A stretch of 64,000 nt of DNA from Martinezella rhizogenes (GTDB lineage Bacteria > Pseudomonadota > Alphaproteobacteria > Rhizobiales > Rhizobiaceae). The stretch covers positions 124,001 to 188,000 of the forward strand of contig NZ_SGNY01000008.1 in assembly GCF_007002745.1 (NCBI RefSeq). The letters are read 5' to 3'. Below the pieces are notes generated by a model. That model saw only the letters and a list, made by a program, of their open reading frames with translations. It was not told the origin of the DNA and made no database searches. Positions 18,101-26,361 of the stretch are shown here, in pieces. The position numbers were made by a program, and so were the translations under genes. Positions within the stretch are counted from its first letter, which is position 1, and each line of letters opens with the position of its first letter.

Positions 18101-19323
18101 ATAATTTCGCTTACGTAATTGCGAGTGTCACAAAGAGCGCAGATAACGGCAACGCCTATCTTTCCTTCAATCGGGCATCATCGGAGAACGGGCTTTTTGC
18201 TGCTGCAACATCGTCGGATAACGCGCGCAGCGCCGCCAAGGCCGTCGAGGCGCTTGGGGAGGCTTCCTCGCTTTATCAGGCGGCGTTGTTTCTGCAGGAC
18301 GGCGAAACGCAATCCGCCTTCTCACAGCTTGCCGGTGAACTGCATCCTTCACTTGCCATGGCATTGATAAACCGCAGTCAGTTGACCCGCGACGTTATTC
18401 TCAACCGGTTGCGCAGCGCCTTCAGGGGTATTGATGCGCGTCCGATCCTGCCCGCTGTCGAAAGGGTGGGTGCATCGGATCCGATGAATATCGATGAAGG
18501 CTCCCTCACTTTCTGGTCCAATGGTTTCGGGTCGCGCGGACATATCGATGGCGATGGCAACGGCTCGTCGGTCAGTATGAAGGGTGGCGGCGTCTTTTTT
18601 GGTCTCGATGGTGATTGGGGCGACGGTTGGCGCGCCGGTGTTGCTGCCGGTTATGGCCGTGATGTCATCAGCCAGAAGTCTTTTTTGGCGTCGGCGGATG
18701 TGGACAGCTATTATGCGGCTGCCTATGCGGGCGGGGCAATTGGCCCGGCCTCGCTGCGCCTCGGAGCGATCCACGCTTTTCAGGACGTCGAAACCCGCCG
18801 GGCGGTGTCGTTTTCGACATTGCAGGAAAATCTGACCGCCGGCTATGACGCCTCCACCACGCAGGTCTTTGCCGAGGCCGCCTGGCGTTTCGATTTTGAT
18901 CACGTCCAGTTTGAGCCCTATGCCAATATCAGCTATGTGAACACACGGTCGGATGCCTTCGGCGAGAAGGGCGGCATGGCCGCCGTTTCTTCCGGCTCCG
19001 CCAGTCATGACCAGCTTTATTCGACGCTTGGTGCGCGTTTCAGCCGTGATATCGCATTTGAGGGTATGATTGGGCAGGCGATGTTCGATATTGGCTGGCG
19101 TCATGCCTATGGCGATCCGGCGGTTGAGAGCACCTTGTTCTACGCGGGCGGCCAAGGCTTTTCCGTTACAAGTGCGGCGATGGCGCAGGATTTGGCGTTG
19201 ATCAATCTGGGACTGCGCTACGACCTCAATCCTGCCGCCACTTTGACATTCCGTTATGGCGCTGTTTTCGGAGCAGGCATGCTGGATCAATCCGCCTCTG
19301 CCGAACTGGGAGTCCGTTTTTGA
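15184..19323 (+). CDS. Type V autotransporter with beta-helical passenger
   Basis: A 1379-residue surface protein. An extended signal peptide covers about residues 1-50, with a long charged N-region, the hydrophobic core SLFALMFSAAFASPALA and cleavage before ETIVW. The passenger (about 50-1070) is built from glycine/serine-rich repeats of VGxxGxGxLxVxGGG type, consistent with a beta-helix. Two 63-residue PATR units start near 713 and 776. The C-terminal autotransporter barrel covers about 1105-1379 and ends in aromatic F (SAELGVRF). No protease triad or adhesin domain is recognisable, so cargo function is unknown. Its stop overlaps the next gene start as TGATG. Confidence 0.92.
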   Translation: MSGWFCGVSEEKDPQKAPLKPAPVSWCSLRGSTSLFALMFSAAFASPALAETIVWVGSSTDDWFLPSNWYGYTRVPGPNDTAGFNSAGPTIAAGKHADISDLLIGIDTDGSLSVNGGLTTVGSDIGYNAGVTGKLNFSGGTWSNTGDITVGGSGVGELSLSGSSATSAGNIYVGKDGLGYGTVKLDNSSSFDNSGTVFVGYGGFGLLEVLGASEFTTGGLVVANGVGSMGTVSVEGAGSTVTGSGDMIIGGGGLASFSIAGGGVVISQGKTVIGNLGSSDGSGLRIDGAGSVLETQGTLVVGDEGAATMAVGTAATVTSGAVTIGRHSIAVVDVTGGGTQWTMGDLQIGGDASDPVGTAGYGTLNVKTGGAVDSTSARLGNAAGATGNVGVDGSGSAWTVGSGSLGVGVNGTGRLTITGGGLVEAVDTVLGVNAGGVGSASISGSGSALQNSGNLHVGNAGEGSLQIDAGGSVDSDTGYVATLSGSRSSVIVDGGGSSWTVAKTLFVGYQNDAEGEVVVSTGGGIEARQITLGELAGSSGTMTIEGTGSNVTVAVDNNLAGSGSMNIGRSGSGSVTVFNGASLNANQLFLGAEAGSDGALQVVGVGSHAEIGNTLVIGKSGSGMVEVTGGSSLAAATIVIASAAGSTGVLNIGAAAGQTARSAGEVEANVIAFGSGNGSIVLNHSESDYELSADIFGAGRINAENGVTTLSGNNSYSGGTVISGGTLKGAATSFGSGEIANNAQLIVDGAGRLSNVISGSGSFEKTGTGNLLLAGDNSYSGGTTVSAGTLTGTAKSFGSGNIVNNAKLAVDGAGTFSNVVSGTGAFEKTGEGNLVLSGNSTYSGPTEVSSGKLSVNGSLTSVVSVGGGAVLGGSGTIGGVTVASGGTLSPGNSIGTLTSTGDVTFASGSAYAVEIDASGSSDRLDVNGAITIDNNVRLVVTPLSNYTAYSLDTQYRILTATGGIVGTFSGVDDNFAYVIASVTKSADNGNAYLSFNRASSENGLFAAATSSDNARSAAKAVEALGEASSLYQAALFLQDGETQSAFSQLAGELHPSLAMALINRSQLTRDVILNRLRSAFRGIDARPILPAVERVGASDPMNIDEGSLTFWSNGFGSRGHIDGDGNGSSVSMKGGGVFFGLDGDWGDGWRAGVAAGYGRDVISQKSFLASADVDSYYAAAYAGGAIGPASLRLGAIHAFQDVETRRAVSFSTLQENLTAGYDASTTQVFAEAAWRFDFDHVQFEPYANISYVNTRSDAFGEKGGMAAVSSGSASHDQLYSTLGARFSRDIAFEGMIGQAMFDIGWRHAYGDPAVESTLFYAGGQGFSVTSAAMAQDLALINLGLRYDLNPAATLTFRYGAVFGAGMLDQSASAELGVRF
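17320..17700 (+). repeat. Tandem PATR-type repeats inside the autotransporter
   Basis: Two units with a 189-bp (63-residue) period start at 17320 and 17509, and a third partial unit begins at about 17698. Each starts with the N-S-Y-S-G-G-T motif and contains S-F-G-S-G-(E/N)-I and V-D-G-A-G. Passenger-associated transport repeats of this kind usually sit next to the barrel and help secretion. Confidence 0.85.
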
Positions 19324-19898
19324 TGAGGCGTGGTCAAAACTTGGTTGGGAAGACAGCCCTCGCTGCCTTCCTCTTCGCCAGTGTTGCAGCGAGTGCGCTT
19401 GCGCAGGAGGCAGCGAAGGTTGCTGGGCCCATGCACGAGGTTTATGGAAGCTGGCAGCTCGCCTGCGCGGCACCAGCGGAAAACGACGAGGCCAACCCGA
19501 ACGCTTCAGTGGCGGCGGAAAAGCCGGCCTGCGCCATAGCCCAGGTGCAGCTTGAGGAGAAAACCCGCAAGCTTGTCGTCTCGGTCGAATTCCGGATTGA
19601 TGATCCGAAAATACCGGACAAATTGTCCGGCACCATCGTCATGCCTTTCGGCCTTGCCGTCACAAAGTTGTTTTCGGTGAAATCCGGAACTGTGCGGCTG
19701 CAGGAAGTGCAGGTCAGCACCTGCCTGCCCGTCGGCTGCATCGTGTCCTTCACGCCCTTTGTCGAGCTTGTCTCGGCGCTTGAGGCGGGAAAGACATTGA
19801 CGATTGAAGCCCCTGATCTGCAGGGCCGCACGGTGTCGTTCCAGTTGCAGGCGGCGGGTTTTTCCGAGGCTCTGAAGCGCCTCGCAAATCTGCGTTAG
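19323..19898 (+). CDS. Invasion-associated locus B (IalB) family protein
   Basis: A 191-residue exported protein. A Sec signal peptide ends near residue 27 (ASALA/QEA). The mature part has the IalB-family start YGSWQLAC and four cysteines in the typical pairs (QLACAA, KPACAI, STCLPVGC), suggesting two disulfides. The ATG at 19323 shares bases with the autotransporter stop (TGATG), so it is probably translated only together with the autotransporter. IalB-like proteins are common in Rhizobiales, and their biochemical role outside Bartonella is unknown. A role in autotransporter folding or anchoring is only an inference from coupling. Confidence 0.88.
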   Translation: MRRGQNLVGKTALAAFLFASVAASALAQEAAKVAGPMHEVYGSWQLACAAPAENDEANPNASVAAEKPACAIAQVQLEEKTRKLVVSVEFRIDDPKIPDKLSGTIVMPFGLAVTKLFSVKSGTVRLQEVQVSTCLPVGCIVSFTPFVELVSALEAGKTLTIEAPDLQGRTVSFQLQAAGFSEALKRLANLR

Positions 19899-19899
19899 A

Positions 19900-19930
19900 G
19901 CGTTTCCAGTAAAAGCGGAAACGCTTTTAC
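19900..19930. terminator. Hairpin between IalB gene and RND gene
   Basis: Two overlapping hairpins are possible: GCGTTTCC/GGAAACGC (19900-19907 with 19917-19924), and a perfect 9-bp stem GTAAAAGCG/CGCTTTTAC with a GAAA tetraloop (19909-19930). It lies between convergent genes and probably terminates both. The GCGTTTCC motif resembles a short palindrome frequent after rhizobial genes. Confidence 0.65.
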
Positions 19931-19959
19931 GTCCGGACAACGCGTAAAATCAAAACGAT

Positions 19960-22900
19960 CTAGGCAGCGACGGAATCAGGCTCGCCTTCACCCTCCGGCT
20001 TTTGTGGCTCGGCGTGCTTGCCGGTTGATTTCTTGCGGGAAAACAGACCGGTGAGGAAGTTGCCGAACCGGTCCATTTCCACGAAGATAACGGGGGTGAT
20101 GAACAGCGTCAGCAATTGCGAGACGATAAGGCCGCCAACCACGGCGACGCCAAGCGGCTGGCGCAGTTCCGAACTGGCACCCGAGCCAAGCGCGATTGGC
20201 AGCGCGCCCAGCAAGGCGCAGAAGGTCGTCATCATGATCGGCCGAAACCGGCGAACGCAGGCTTCGTGAATGGCGGTGACGGCCGGCTCGGCCTTTTCGC
20301 GCATCAGTTCCACCGCCACGTCGATCATCATGATCGCGTTTTTCTTGACGATACCGATCAGCATCAACAGGCCGATAAGTGCGATGATCGAGAAATCCAT
20401 GCCCATCACCTTCAACGCCACCAGCGCGCCGAAGGCCGCTGCCGGCAGGCCGGACAGAATGGTCAGCGGGTGAATGAAGCTCTCATAGAGAACGCCGAGA
20501 ACCACATAGATGGTCAGCACCGCCGCAAGAATGAGGATGCCGGTATTGCCCTGGCTCTGCTGGAAGATTGCCGCCGTGCCGCCATAGCTGGTGAAAACGT
20601 CCTGCGGCAGGCCGATCGTACTCTTGAGCTGATCGATCCGGCTGGTGGCATCGGACAACGCCACCCCATCCGGCAGGTTGAAGGAAATCGTCGTGGAAAC
20701 GAGCTGGCCTGTCTGGTTGATGGTGACCGGTGCCTGGGTGCGGGTGAGGGCAGCAAAATTGGAAAGCGGAACCAGAACGCCAGATTTGGCCGAGAGAATA
20801 TTGATATCGCTGAGGAAATCATCATTCCACTGTTTCGAACTGTCGAATTCCACAATCACATCATAGCTGTCACCGGTCGACTGGATTTGCGCCGCCGTAT
20901 AACCGCCAAAGGACATTTCCAGCGTCTTGCGCAACTGGTCATTGGTGATGCCGAAGGCGGCCGCTTTTTCCGGATCGACGGTAATCGTCGCGGCGATGGC
21001 GCCGTTCTGGGCGTCGGAAGTCACGGCGGTGAATGTGTGGTCGCGGCGCATCGCTTCCATCAACTTGTTCGACCAGTCATTGGTCGTATCGGCATTCAGG
21101 CCCTGAACGACAAGCTGATACTGGCTGGCGGAACTGCGCCCGCCGAAACGCAGGCTCTGCTGCGGATTGATATAGGTGCGGATGCCGGCCACTTTCGATG
21201 TGGCCTGCCCCAGTTCCGCCAGCACCTGGCTGAGCGGCGCGCGTTGTTCCTTGGGCTTAAGTTCAACGAACATCGAACCATTGTTCAGCGGATTGCGGGA
21301 GTTGCCGCCGACAATGGAGGTGACATGCACAACGGCCGGGTTCTTGCGGATCTGGTCGGCGACCTGTGCCTGAAGGTCCCGCATCGCAGTATAGGAAATA
21401 TCCTCGCGCGCCTGCGTCGACACGGAAAGACGGCCAATATCCTCCTGCGGGAAGAAACTGGAGGGCAGGGTCTCGAACAGATAGAGCGAGGCGGCAATCG
21501 AGGCCAGAAACGAAGCCAGAACCACACGGCGGTGGGAAAGGCACCAGCCGACTGCACGGCCATAACCACGCAGCGTGCGCTCGAAACCGGCATCGAACCA
21601 CCGGACGATGGCTGGCGGTCTGGACGAATTGCCGGAAAGGCGCGAGGCGAGCATCGGCGTTACCGTCAGCGACACCAGCGCCGAGGCCATGATCGCGAGC
21701 GTGACGACCATGCCGAATTCGTTGAAGAGCCTGCCGATCACCCCACCCATCAACAGGATGGGAATGAACACGGCGACCAGCGAGATGGACATGGACAGGA
21801 TGGTATTGCTAACTTCCGCTGCCCCCTGAAGGGCCGCTTCCCGCATGGTCAGCCCTTTTTCATGCAGGCGTAATATGTTTTCCAGCATGACGATGGCATC
21901 GTCCACCACCAGCCCCACGGACAATGTCAGGCCAAGCAGTGAGATATTGTCGATGCTGTAACCCAGCACATACATGGCGCCGAAGGCTGTGATCAGCGAC
22001 AGGGGTACGGCAAGGCCTGGAATGATGGTCGCCGTCAGGTGGCCGGTGAAAAGATAGATGACCGCGACGACCAGCCCGATGGTGAGGAAAAGCGTGAACT
22101 GCACATCGGAGATCGCATCCGTGATGGCGGTCGAGGCATCATTCATGACGTTGATGTTCACCGAGGGCGGTAATTGCTGGCGAAGTGCCGGCAGCTTGGC
22201 CTTGATGGCATCGACAACGTCGACGGTATTGGCGTCCGGCTGTCGCTGTACGGCAAGGATGATCGCCTGTTCGCCGTCAAACCAGCTGCCGGCATTGGTG
22301 TTGTCGATGCTGTCGGTAACATTGGCGATGTCACCGAGATGAATGGCTGCGCCGTTATTCGTCGCCACGACCAGGGTACGGAAGGCCGCGGCATCCGTGC
22401 GCTGGGTATCGGCCTCGATTGTCAGGCGCTGGTTGTCGTTCTGCAATGCGCCAACGGGTACCTGATTATTCGCCTGCGCTATCGCATTGGTAACGGTATC
22501 GACGCCGAGCCCGCGTGCCTGAAGCTGCGCCGGATCGAGGCCGATGCGCACGGCATAGGTCTGCGCCCCATAGACACTGACCTGGGCGACGCCGGAAATG
22601 GTGGAAAGCAGCGGCGAGATGATATCTTCGGCGATCTCATCCACCTTGCTGGTTGGCAGTTCCTTGCTGTTGATGGCCAGCAACAGCACCGGTGCATCGG
22701 CCGGGTTGGTCTTGCGGTAGCTCGGCGTCGTCGTCATGTTGCTTGGCAATTGCCGCTGCGCCCGCGAAATCGCGGCCTGAACATCGGCAGCCGCCGCATC
22801 GATATCGCGGTTGAGATCGAATTGCAGCACGATCGAGCTGTTGCCCAACGTATTGGTGGCGCTGATCTCGCTGACGCCCGGAATGGTCTCGAACTGCTTG

Positions 22901-23100
22901 ACCAGCGGGGTGGTGACCGATGTGGCCATCGTCTGCGGCGAAGCGCCTGACAGCGACGACGAGACGCTGATCGTCGGAAAATCGACCTTCGGCAGTGCGG
23001 CGACGGGTAGCAGGCGGAAACCGGCAAGCCCGGCCAGCACGAGGCCGATGGCGAGAAGGGTGGTTGCGACGGGCCGGTTGATGCAGAAATTCGAGATCAT
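19960..23100 (-). CDS. RND-family multidrug efflux transporter (AcrB/MdtB-like)
   Basis: A 1046-residue inner-membrane HAE1-type RND pump. It opens with the classic ISNFCINRPVATTLLAIGLVLAG and has two sets of transmembrane segments around large periplasmic loops. The TM4 proton-relay pair is visible as GLVVDDAIVMLENI (about 398-411). The family motif TIIPGLAVPLSLITAFGAMY precedes it. It likely exports drugs or plant compounds using the proton gradient. The start overlaps the adaptor stop by ATGA. No outer-membrane TolC partner or local regulator is in the window. Confidence 0.94.
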   Translation of the reverse strand: MISNFCINRPVATTLLAIGLVLAGLAGFRLLPVAALPKVDFPTISVSSSLSGASPQTMATSVTTPLVKQFETIPGVSEISATNTLGNSSIVLQFDLNRDIDAAAADVQAAISRAQRQLPSNMTTTPSYRKTNPADAPVLLLAINSKELPTSKVDEIAEDIISPLLSTISGVAQVSVYGAQTYAVRIGLDPAQLQARGLGVDTVTNAIAQANNQVPVGALQNDNQRLTIEADTQRTDAAAFRTLVVATNNGAAIHLGDIANVTDSIDNTNAGSWFDGEQAIILAVQRQPDANTVDVVDAIKAKLPALRQQLPPSVNINVMNDASTAITDAISDVQFTLFLTIGLVVAVIYLFTGHLTATIIPGLAVPLSLITAFGAMYVLGYSIDNISLLGLTLSVGLVVDDAIVMLENILRLHEKGLTMREAALQGAAEVSNTILSMSISLVAVFIPILLMGGVIGRLFNEFGMVVTLAIMASALVSLTVTPMLASRLSGNSSRPPAIVRWFDAGFERTLRGYGRAVGWCLSHRRVVLASFLASIAASLYLFETLPSSFFPQEDIGRLSVSTQAREDISYTAMRDLQAQVADQIRKNPAVVHVTSIVGGNSRNPLNNGSMFVELKPKEQRAPLSQVLAELGQATSKVAGIRTYINPQQSLRFGGRSSASQYQLVVQGLNADTTNDWSNKLMEAMRRDHTFTAVTSDAQNGAIAATITVDPEKAAAFGITNDQLRKTLEMSFGGYTAAQIQSTGDSYDVIVEFDSSKQWNDDFLSDINILSAKSGVLVPLSNFAALTRTQAPVTINQTGQLVSTTISFNLPDGVALSDATSRIDQLKSTIGLPQDVFTSYGGTAAIFQQSQGNTGILILAAVLTIYVVLGVLYESFIHPLTILSGLPAAAFGALVALKVMGMDFSIIALIGLLMLIGIVKKNAIMMIDVAVELMREKAEPAVTAIHEACVRRFRPIMMTTFCALLGALPIALGSGASSELRQPLGVAVVGGLIVSQLLTLFITPVIFVEMDRFGNFLTGLFSRKKSTGKHAEPQKPEGEGEPDSVAA

Positions 23101-24383
23101 GGGGTGCCAGCCTTTTCCTGCGGAACATTGGCGGCCAGATTGCCATCTGCGCCACCCTTGTCGGAAAACTGCTCGACAACCTGCTGGCCATCGGCGAGTT
23201 CCGACTGGCCTTCGATGATGACATGTTCTCCACCGGACAGGCCGCTGGCGATGGCGGTGAGATCGCCGTTCGAACGGGCGACTTCGACCGTTGTCATATG
23301 GACACGGTGGTTTTCATCGACGGTATAGACGAAACTTCCCTTCGGTCCCGGCCGAACCGCAACCGTCGGCACGACGATCATCTCTTCATCCGAGACGAAG
23401 TGGGCTGTGACGTTGACCGACTGGCCGGGCCATAAAAGGCCGCGGTCGTTCTTGAATTCGGCTTTCACCAGCACGGTGCCGGAGGTCTGGTCCACCGTAT
23501 TGTCGTAAAAGCGCAGCACGCCCTGCATGGCTTCACCGCCGGTTGCCGCTGGATCCACATCCACAGTTGCGCCCTTCTCGAGGCCTTCGCGCAATTGCGG
23601 CAGGTAACGTTGGGACAGACGGAAACTGACGTCGATAGGGTCATATTTCGTGATCGTCACGATATTGACGCCGGCGCTGAGATAAGCCCCGGGGCTGACG
23701 CTGATATCGCCCAGCCGACCGTCAAAGGGCGCACGGATTTCCATATTCTCGAGCGTCACCTGGTCGGCGGCCAGTGCCGCGCGGTCAGCACCGATCTTGG
23801 CGCTGGCCGAATCCCGCGCCGCCTTGGCCAGATCCAGCACTTGCTGGGCTTCGGCATTCTGCTTGACCAGATTGGCGGCCCGCTGGAAAGCCGCCTCGGC
23901 CTGATCGAGCGTCGCCTGATCGGCGGCAATATTGGCCTTGTCCTTATCGACGGCGGCGCGGGCAATGCGGTCATCCATTTTCAGGATCAGATCGCCGGCC
24001 TTGATATGCTGGCCGTCCTTTGCCGCGATTTCCGTGACGAGACCGGCCTGAAGCGGGGCGATATTGGTAATATCGGCCGCAACCGCCCAGCCTGTCGCCA
24101 TGGCATCCATCGGCAGCGTCGCCTTGTCGACGGCGATGGTGCTGACGGTGGGCGGTCCGCCATTGCGCCGCCCGCCACCCTGTCTTTGGCTCTGTTGTTG
24201 GGCGGGCTGGCCGTTTTGTGCGTGCTGCGCCCTGGTATCAGCCGTGGCAGGGGTCGTCTGTTGCGAGACGCTGGCGAATTGCTTGAGATAGGGAATTTGA
24301 TCGAGCGGCAGGCGGTCTTTGAAATACCACGCGCCGATGGCTGCGATGGCAAGAACGCTGAGGGCGGTCCAGAAACGTTTCAT
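23097..24383 (-). CDS. RND efflux periplasmic adaptor (membrane fusion protein)
   Basis: A 428-residue MdtA/AcrA-like adaptor. One N-terminal membrane anchor lies at about 5-20 (WTALSVLAIAAIGAWYF), followed by a Gln/Gly/Arg-rich linker around 45-80. The lipoyl half-motifs come next (IAPLQAGLVTEIAAKDGQ and MEIRAPFDGRLGDISVSPG), flanking an alpha-hairpin rich in Ala and Gln. The C-terminal membrane-proximal domain is YTVDENHRVHMTTVEV. I place the start at 24383; an in-frame ATG at 24398 is equally possible. An upstream extension to 24635 lacks coding character. Coupled to the RND gene. Confidence 0.91.
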   Translation of the reverse strand: MKRFWTALSVLAIAAIGAWYFKDRLPLDQIPYLKQFASVSQQTTPATADTRAQHAQNGQPAQQQSQRQGGGRRNGGPPTVSTIAVDKATLPMDAMATGWAVAADITNIAPLQAGLVTEIAAKDGQHIKAGDLILKMDDRIARAAVDKDKANIAADQATLDQAEAAFQRAANLVKQNAEAQQVLDLAKAARDSASAKIGADRAALAADQVTLENMEIRAPFDGRLGDISVSPGAYLSAGVNIVTITKYDPIDVSFRLSQRYLPQLREGLEKGATVDVDPAATGGEAMQGVLRFYDNTVDQTSGTVLVKAEFKNDRGLLWPGQSVNVTAHFVSDEEMIVVPTVAVRPGPKGSFVYTVDENHRVHMTTVEVARSNGDLTAIASGLSGGEHVIIEGQSELADGQQVVEQFSDKGGADGNLAANVPQEKAGTP

Positions 24384-24780
24384 CTGACGATTCCGCATAA
24401 TGAGAGCGATACATGTTTCCCGAACATGTGCGGCAAGCCTTGGGAGCAGCTTGCCACCCAGAAGATACCCATTGCGCTGCGAAATCACCTTAAACTTTTG
24501 TAATGGCGGCAACAATGGCCACGGCGCTACGCCTTGCGGAGCAGGGGGTGTGGCGGTTCTTGGCCGATGCCGGTCGCCGGCTTGCCACGCGACAGCCGCT
24601 GCCTGGGCTTCGGACTCTGCCTCCAAGATCAGCATCTGTGTTCACCGGTGCCGTCAGTTGCTGGAGCGGAATGTCGTCGATATGCACCCTGACCGGCAGA
24701 CAATTCCCGCTAATGGTTTCAGCCAAAAAAGCCGCCTCGTTTCCGGGGCGGCTTTGGTGTCAGCGGCGCGATGCCATGGG
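24384..24780. other. Intergenic region upstream of the efflux adaptor
   Basis: No gene is supported here. It should contain the leftward promoter for the efflux pair. At its right end it holds the terminator of the polysaccharide-export gene (24725-24755). No operator-like palindrome stood out. Confidence 0.6.
24725..24755 (-). terminator. Intrinsic terminator of the Wza-like gene
   Basis: On the minus strand AAGCCGCCCCG and GAGGCGGCTT pair around a short loop and are followed by a run of T (complement of the A run at 24725-24730), about 25 bp after the Wza-like stop codon. Confidence 0.8.
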
Positions 24781-25977
24781 TCAGAAGGCCCGGATGGCGT
24801 TGCGCGTCGCAAGTACATCCTCGGCCACATTGCCCGTCGTTGCGGGAACGGAGCCGACGAGATCGAGGAACTTGTAAAGTTCGGTTGCCTGCGAATTCGT
24901 GACGTAGATGATGTCGCGATCCTGCATCGGGAATTTCGTGCTGGCGAAGAAGGTGGACGGATCGCGCAGATTGGCGCGGAAGATGACCGGAACGTCCTGG
25001 CCGGGGAATTTGGACGTATTGATGCCGAGTTTAACCAGAAGCTCGCGCTTGACGGTACGATAGACATAGACCTGGGCCGGATCCGCGCGGGAATCGAGCA
25101 ATCCGCCCGCCTTGCCGAGCGCATCCGAAAGCTTGAGATCGGCGTCCTCGAATTCGAAACGGCCGTTGAGGCCGGAAGCGCCGAAGGCGAGATAGGTGCG
25201 GCGCTCACGCTCCACCATGATCGTGTCGCCCGGAACCACATAGATGTTCTCGCTCGGCGTGCTGACGAGGTGATTATAGTTGACGCGCGCAGTCTTGCCG
25301 CGGCGGATCAGCGTTACATAGGATTCGATATTGGGCGCGCTGAGGCCCTTGGCATAGGAGATCACGTCAAGAACGCGATCGCCCGCTTCCGACAGCTGGA
25401 CCTTTGTCGGCTCCTTGACATCGCCAAGCACGGAAGCCTGCGCCGAACGGCTGGAAATCTTGGTGATGAGAACCTGCGGTTCGATGGCGCGGTTGGCAAG
25501 TCGCTCCTCGATTTCGCTCTGCACATCCTCGACATTGCGGCCGGTCGCGCGGATCTTGCCGGCATAGGGCACGCTGATATTGCCTTCCCGATCCACCGTC
25601 TGGTTGGGCAGGCTGATAAAGTTGCCGGGGCGGCTGCCCGCATCACTCGGGATGAACAGACCACCCGCCTGGCTTTCGAAGATCGCCACCTGCACCACGT
25701 CACCGACACCCATTGGCAGCGCAGGCACACCGCCCTTGCCACCGCCAAAGCTGCCGAGCAGGGTCGTCGTCGTGGTATCGCCGACATAATTCAGGACGGA
25801 ACTGTTTATGTCGATCAGCGCGTAGTCCACGCCTGCGGTTTTCTGCTTGTCCTTGGAACCGAATTTGACCGAAGCGTTGGATTCGATTGACGCCGCATCA
25901 GGCCCGGACGCCGCTGTGACCGTGCAGCCTGCCAGTGCTGCGGAGGCGAGCAGAATCGAAACATTCAATAAACGCAT
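24781..25977 (-). CDS. Polysaccharide export outer-membrane lipoprotein (Wza-like)
   Basis: A 398-residue lipoprotein with lipobox LAGC (Cys18). The poly_export domain covers about 100-215 (MGVGDVVQVAIFES...PNQTVDREGNISVPYAGKIRATGRN). SLBB-type beta-grasp modules follow (SVLGDVKEPTKVQLSEAGDRVLDVISYAKG). Such proteins form the outer-membrane channel for capsular or exopolysaccharide. I chose the ATG at 25977 because it gives a correct lipoprotein signal; the longer frame to 26082 does not. It has its own terminator. No Wzc-type kinase or polymerase gene lies nearby, so its polysaccharide system must be elsewhere or involves the glycosyltransferase at 32067. Confidence 0.9.
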   Translation of the reverse strand: MRLLNVSILLASAALAGCTVTAASGPDAASIESNASVKFGSKDKQKTAGVDYALIDINSSVLNYVGDTTTTTLLGSFGGGKGGVPALPMGVGDVVQVAIFESQAGGLFIPSDAGSRPGNFISLPNQTVDREGNISVPYAGKIRATGRNVEDVQSEIEERLANRAIEPQVLITKISSRSAQASVLGDVKEPTKVQLSEAGDRVLDVISYAKGLSAPNIESYVTLIRRGKTARVNYNHLVSTPSENIYVVPGDTIMVERERRTYLAFGASGLNGRFEFEDADLKLSDALGKAGGLLDSRADPAQVYVYRTVKRELLVKLGINTSKFPGQDVPVIFRANLRDPSTFFASTKFPMQDRDIIYVTNSQATELYKFLDLVGSVPATTGNVAEDVLATRNAIRAF

Positions 25978-26361
25978 TTGGTCCTCAAAATGAATTTCGT
26001 CCGAAAAGTAAAACAGTCCGGACATCGTATAATTTTTAAAAAATAGACACGTCATAAACAGAGCCGGTAAAGGAAACTCCACCGGTATTACATTCCTTAA
26101 GCAGAATCGTATTTAGAAACTGCTTCTGCCCGCATCAGGCATATGCCCAATTCCAGGCGATGCTTCAAGTTCATTCACCGATCATCTGTGCCAGAAAGCT
26201 GCAATCGCGCACATTCGTGGTTCAGAGGAGCGTTGATGTCTTTGCTTTTAATATTCAGTCAGAGCCATAATCTCTTCGATTGCTGCATTGCGCTAGTGCA
26301 GTTTTGTCACGCTTGAGAAGTTTCTTTATGTCTTGATATCACGAATTGGTAATTATTTGTT
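25978..26361. other. AT-rich intergenic region between Wza-like and acyltransferase genes
   Basis: This 384-bp stretch is AT-rich compared with flanking operons. It should hold the leftward promoter of the export gene. A 26-codon plus-strand ORF at 26236-26316, preceded by GAGGAG, encodes a hydrophobic peptide (start MSLLLIFSQ); I see no other support for it. No RNA gene is recognised. Confidence 0.5.

Noticed and set aside
20116..21873. 585-codon plus-strand frame opposite the RND pump
   Set aside because: Antisense to a conserved transporter with intact motifs; no recognisable domain or ribosome-binding site.
26236..26316. 26-codon hydrophobic ORF with a GAGGAG site in the intergenic region
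   Set aside because: Too short to judge without conservation data; a chance match in AT-rich DNA is equally likely.
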